Shown: in pieces, positions 6,418 through 7,675 of the stretch
Position numbering within the stretch: position 1 is the first letter of the stretch
Layout: the number at the start of each line of letters is the position of its first letter
From: Candidatus Geoarchaeota archaeon
GTDB taxonomy: Archaea > Thermoproteota > Thermoprotei > Gearchaeales > WAQG01
DNA length: 7,675 nucleotides
Assembly (NCBI GenBank): GCA_015520395.1
Contig: WAQG01000202.1
Span: 1 to 7,675 of the forward strand
Direction of reading: 5' to 3'
The notes under the pieces: generated by a model
What the model was told of the DNA's origin: nothing
Databases searched by the model: none
What the model saw: only the letters and a program-made list of their open reading frames with translations
Position numbers and translations under genes: made by a program

Positions 6418-7675
6418 TGGTGATGGAGGACATCTATAGCAGCCGCTTCCTAAGACGGGAGTTCGTCGAGCGAAGGGAGTATCAGGCCAGAATAGCAAGG
6501 ACGTGCCTAAGGGAGAATACACTCGTGGTTCTGCCCACGGGGCTTGGGAAGACCGTTATAGCGGCGCTCGTGGCTGCGAAGCTACTTGAGAAATTCCCCG
6601 ACAAACAGATAGTGATAGCGGCCCCAACAAAACCCCTGGTTGAACAACATTCGGAGACCTTTAGAAAGCTGCTTAGGCTCCCCTCAGGCAGCATCGCCGT
6701 CCTGACCGGGGAGATCCGCCCAGAGAAGAGAAGGAGGCTTTGGGAGGTTTCTAAAGTTATCGCAATAACACCCCAGGCCCTCCAGAACGACATCATAGCA
6801 AAGAGGTGCGACCTGAGGAGGTGGGCTCTACTGGTTCTAGATGAGGCCCACAGAGCTGTCGGCGACCATCCATACGTGTTCATCGCCCAAATAGCCCGCC
6901 GCCTGAACCCGGCGGTCAGGATCGTTGGGCTGACGGCCTCGCCCGGCTCAACCAGGGAGAAGGTTATAACTGTGAAAAGGAACCTTGGTGCATCCGCTAT
7001 CGAGATGCGGACTGAGGCTGACTGGGATGTGAGGAGGTATGTCCAGCCTATCGATATCCGCCCGGTTTACTGCAAGCTCACCCCAGAGATGGTGGAGGCT
7101 CGGACGCTGATACTCGAGATCATGAGGGATCATGTTGAGAAGCTTAGGGAGATGGGCGTTGAGGTGGACGCCCCCTCGGTCCTCACAAAGAGGTATCTGC
7201 TTGAACTTAAGGAGGCTCTGGTGAAGTCTGTTGAGACCAGGCGTGATCGGGTTAAGGTCGCCCTGGTGACGAACCTTATAAGGCTATTCCACATGCTTGA
7301 GCTACTTGAAATCCAGGGCACCCACTCGCTCATGAAGTTTATGGAGAAGATCGAGGAGCTTAGTTTGAGGGGCGGGGCGACATCCTCTGCGAAAATCCTG
7401 GTGAGGGATCCTAGGTGGTCCAGGATACTGAGGGCGGTCTCAAACGCTACAGTCCCCCATCCCAAGGTGGAGTTGACAGCAAAGATAGTTGAAGAGGTAT
7501 TTCGCAGGGAGCCCGGGTCGAGGGGGATAGTATTCACCAGCATAAGGGACGTCGTAGAACTCCTGGTAGATAGGCTGAGGGAGGTGCCTGGGGTTAGGCC
7601 TCACAAGTTTATCGGGCAGGCTAAGAGGGGCGGGAGGGGGATGAGTCAGAGGGAGCAGGTCGAGGTTCTCTCAGC
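6417..7675 (+). CDS. hef: Hef/FANCM-type DEAH helicase, partial (C-terminus beyond window)
   Basis: Superfamily 2 helicase of the Hef/FANCM/Mph1 group (COG1111-like), expected to process stalled forks and branched DNA. The frame is open to the window end, giving 419 full codons from ATG 6417; an in-frame GTG at 6420 and ATG at 6423 are alternatives. Motifs in order: REYQ (20-23, Q-motif-like), Walker A LPTGLGKT (39-46), APTKPLV (69-75, motif Ia), ITPQALQNDI (117-126), DEAH box LVLDEAHRAVGDHPYVFIA (139-157) and GLTASPGS (171-178, motif III). A long, largely helical insertion (about 215-340) between the two RecA-like domains is typical of Hef, followed by the start of domain 2 with IVFTSIRD (motif IV) and FIGQAKRGGRGMSQREQ, a Hef hallmark block. 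Motifs V and VI, and any fused ERCC4-type nuclease domain as in euryarchaeal Hef, would lie beyond base 7675. It is divergent from thymidylate kinase. Confidence 0.91.
   Translation, partial: MVMEDIYSSRFLRREFVERREYQARIARTCLRENTLVVLPTGLGKTVIAALVAAKLLEKFPDKQIVIAAPTKPLVEQHSETFRKLLRLPSGSIAVLTGEIRPEKRRRLWEVSKVIAITPQALQNDIIAKRCDLRRWALLVLDEAHRAVGDHPYVFIAQIARRLNPAVRIVGLTASPGSTREKVITVKRNLGASAIEMRTEADWDVRRYVQPIDIRPVYCKLTPEMVEARTLILEIMRDHVEKLREMGVEVDAPSVLTKRYLLELKEALVKSVETRRDRVKVALVTNLIRLFHMLELLEIQGTHSLMKFMEKIEELSLRGGATSSAKILVRDPRWSRILRAVSNATVPHPKVELTAKIVEEVFRREPGSRGIVFTSIRDVVELLVDRLREVPGVRPHKFIGQAKRGGRGMSQREQVEVLS

Noticed and set aside
6482..6883. A 133-codon minus-strand open frame opposite the Hef helicase
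   Set aside because: Antisense to Walker A through the DEAH box; composition is that of a reverse-complement shadow.
7130..7543. A 137-codon minus-strand open frame opposite the Hef insertion
   Set aside because: Ser/Thr/Leu-rich shadow of a GC-rich coding strand with no start signals; the opposite strand carries a continuous helicase frame.

Overview
The window looks like chromosomal DNA from a thermophilic archaeon, probably of the TACK/crenarchaeal side rather than a methanogen or haloarchaeon. The reasons are: archaeal-type genes only (XPD helicase, a Hef-like helicase, and a UbiD + two-subunit aconitase-X cluster typical of the archaeal mevalonate route); strong AGG/AGA and ATA codon use; GTG and TTG starts; very short intergenic gaps; and TATA boxes placed about 25-27 bases before start codons, as for leaderless archaeal transcripts. 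The exact lineage is an inference and I cannot fix it from sequence alone. I see no tRNA, rRNA, CRISPR array, insertion sequence or phage gene.

Layout. (1) Bases 1-1521, minus strand: the N-terminal ~507 residues of an XPD/Rad3-type DNA helicase with four iron-sulfur cysteines; its C-terminus lies beyond base 1. (2) Bases 1547-4466, plus strand: a tight three-gene operon with 4-base and 1-base overlaps, encoding a UbiD-family decarboxylase, the aconitase-X large subunit and the aconitase-X small (DUF126) subunit. By established knowledge of the modified archaeal mevalonate pathway, these would dehydrate mevalonate 5-phosphate to trans-anhydromevalonate 5-phosphate and decarboxylate that to isopentenyl phosphate, supplying archaeal lipid precursors. 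(3) Bases 4458-6386, minus strand: thymidylate kinase followed by a SAMHD1-like HD-domain phosphohydrolase, a plausible dNTP-pool pair. It converges on the mevalonate operon, with the two 3' ends overlapping by 9 bases. (4) From base 6417, plus strand, running off the window: the helicase part of a Hef/FANCM-type protein, divergent from thymidylate kinase.

How the genes fit together. The middle operon is lipid metabolism. The flanking genes are DNA repair (XPD, Hef) and nucleotide metabolism (tmk, HD hydrolase). The two divergent junctions (1522-1546 and 6387-6416) are only 25 and 30 bases long, so promoters for opposite genes must overlap each other or the neighbouring coding sequence. The most unusual coding observation is that the thymidylate kinase P-loop has asparagine where the catalytic Walker A lysine is expected. 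I find no clearly new multi-gene system; the strongest biology is the alternative mevalonate operon and the altered kinase P-loop.
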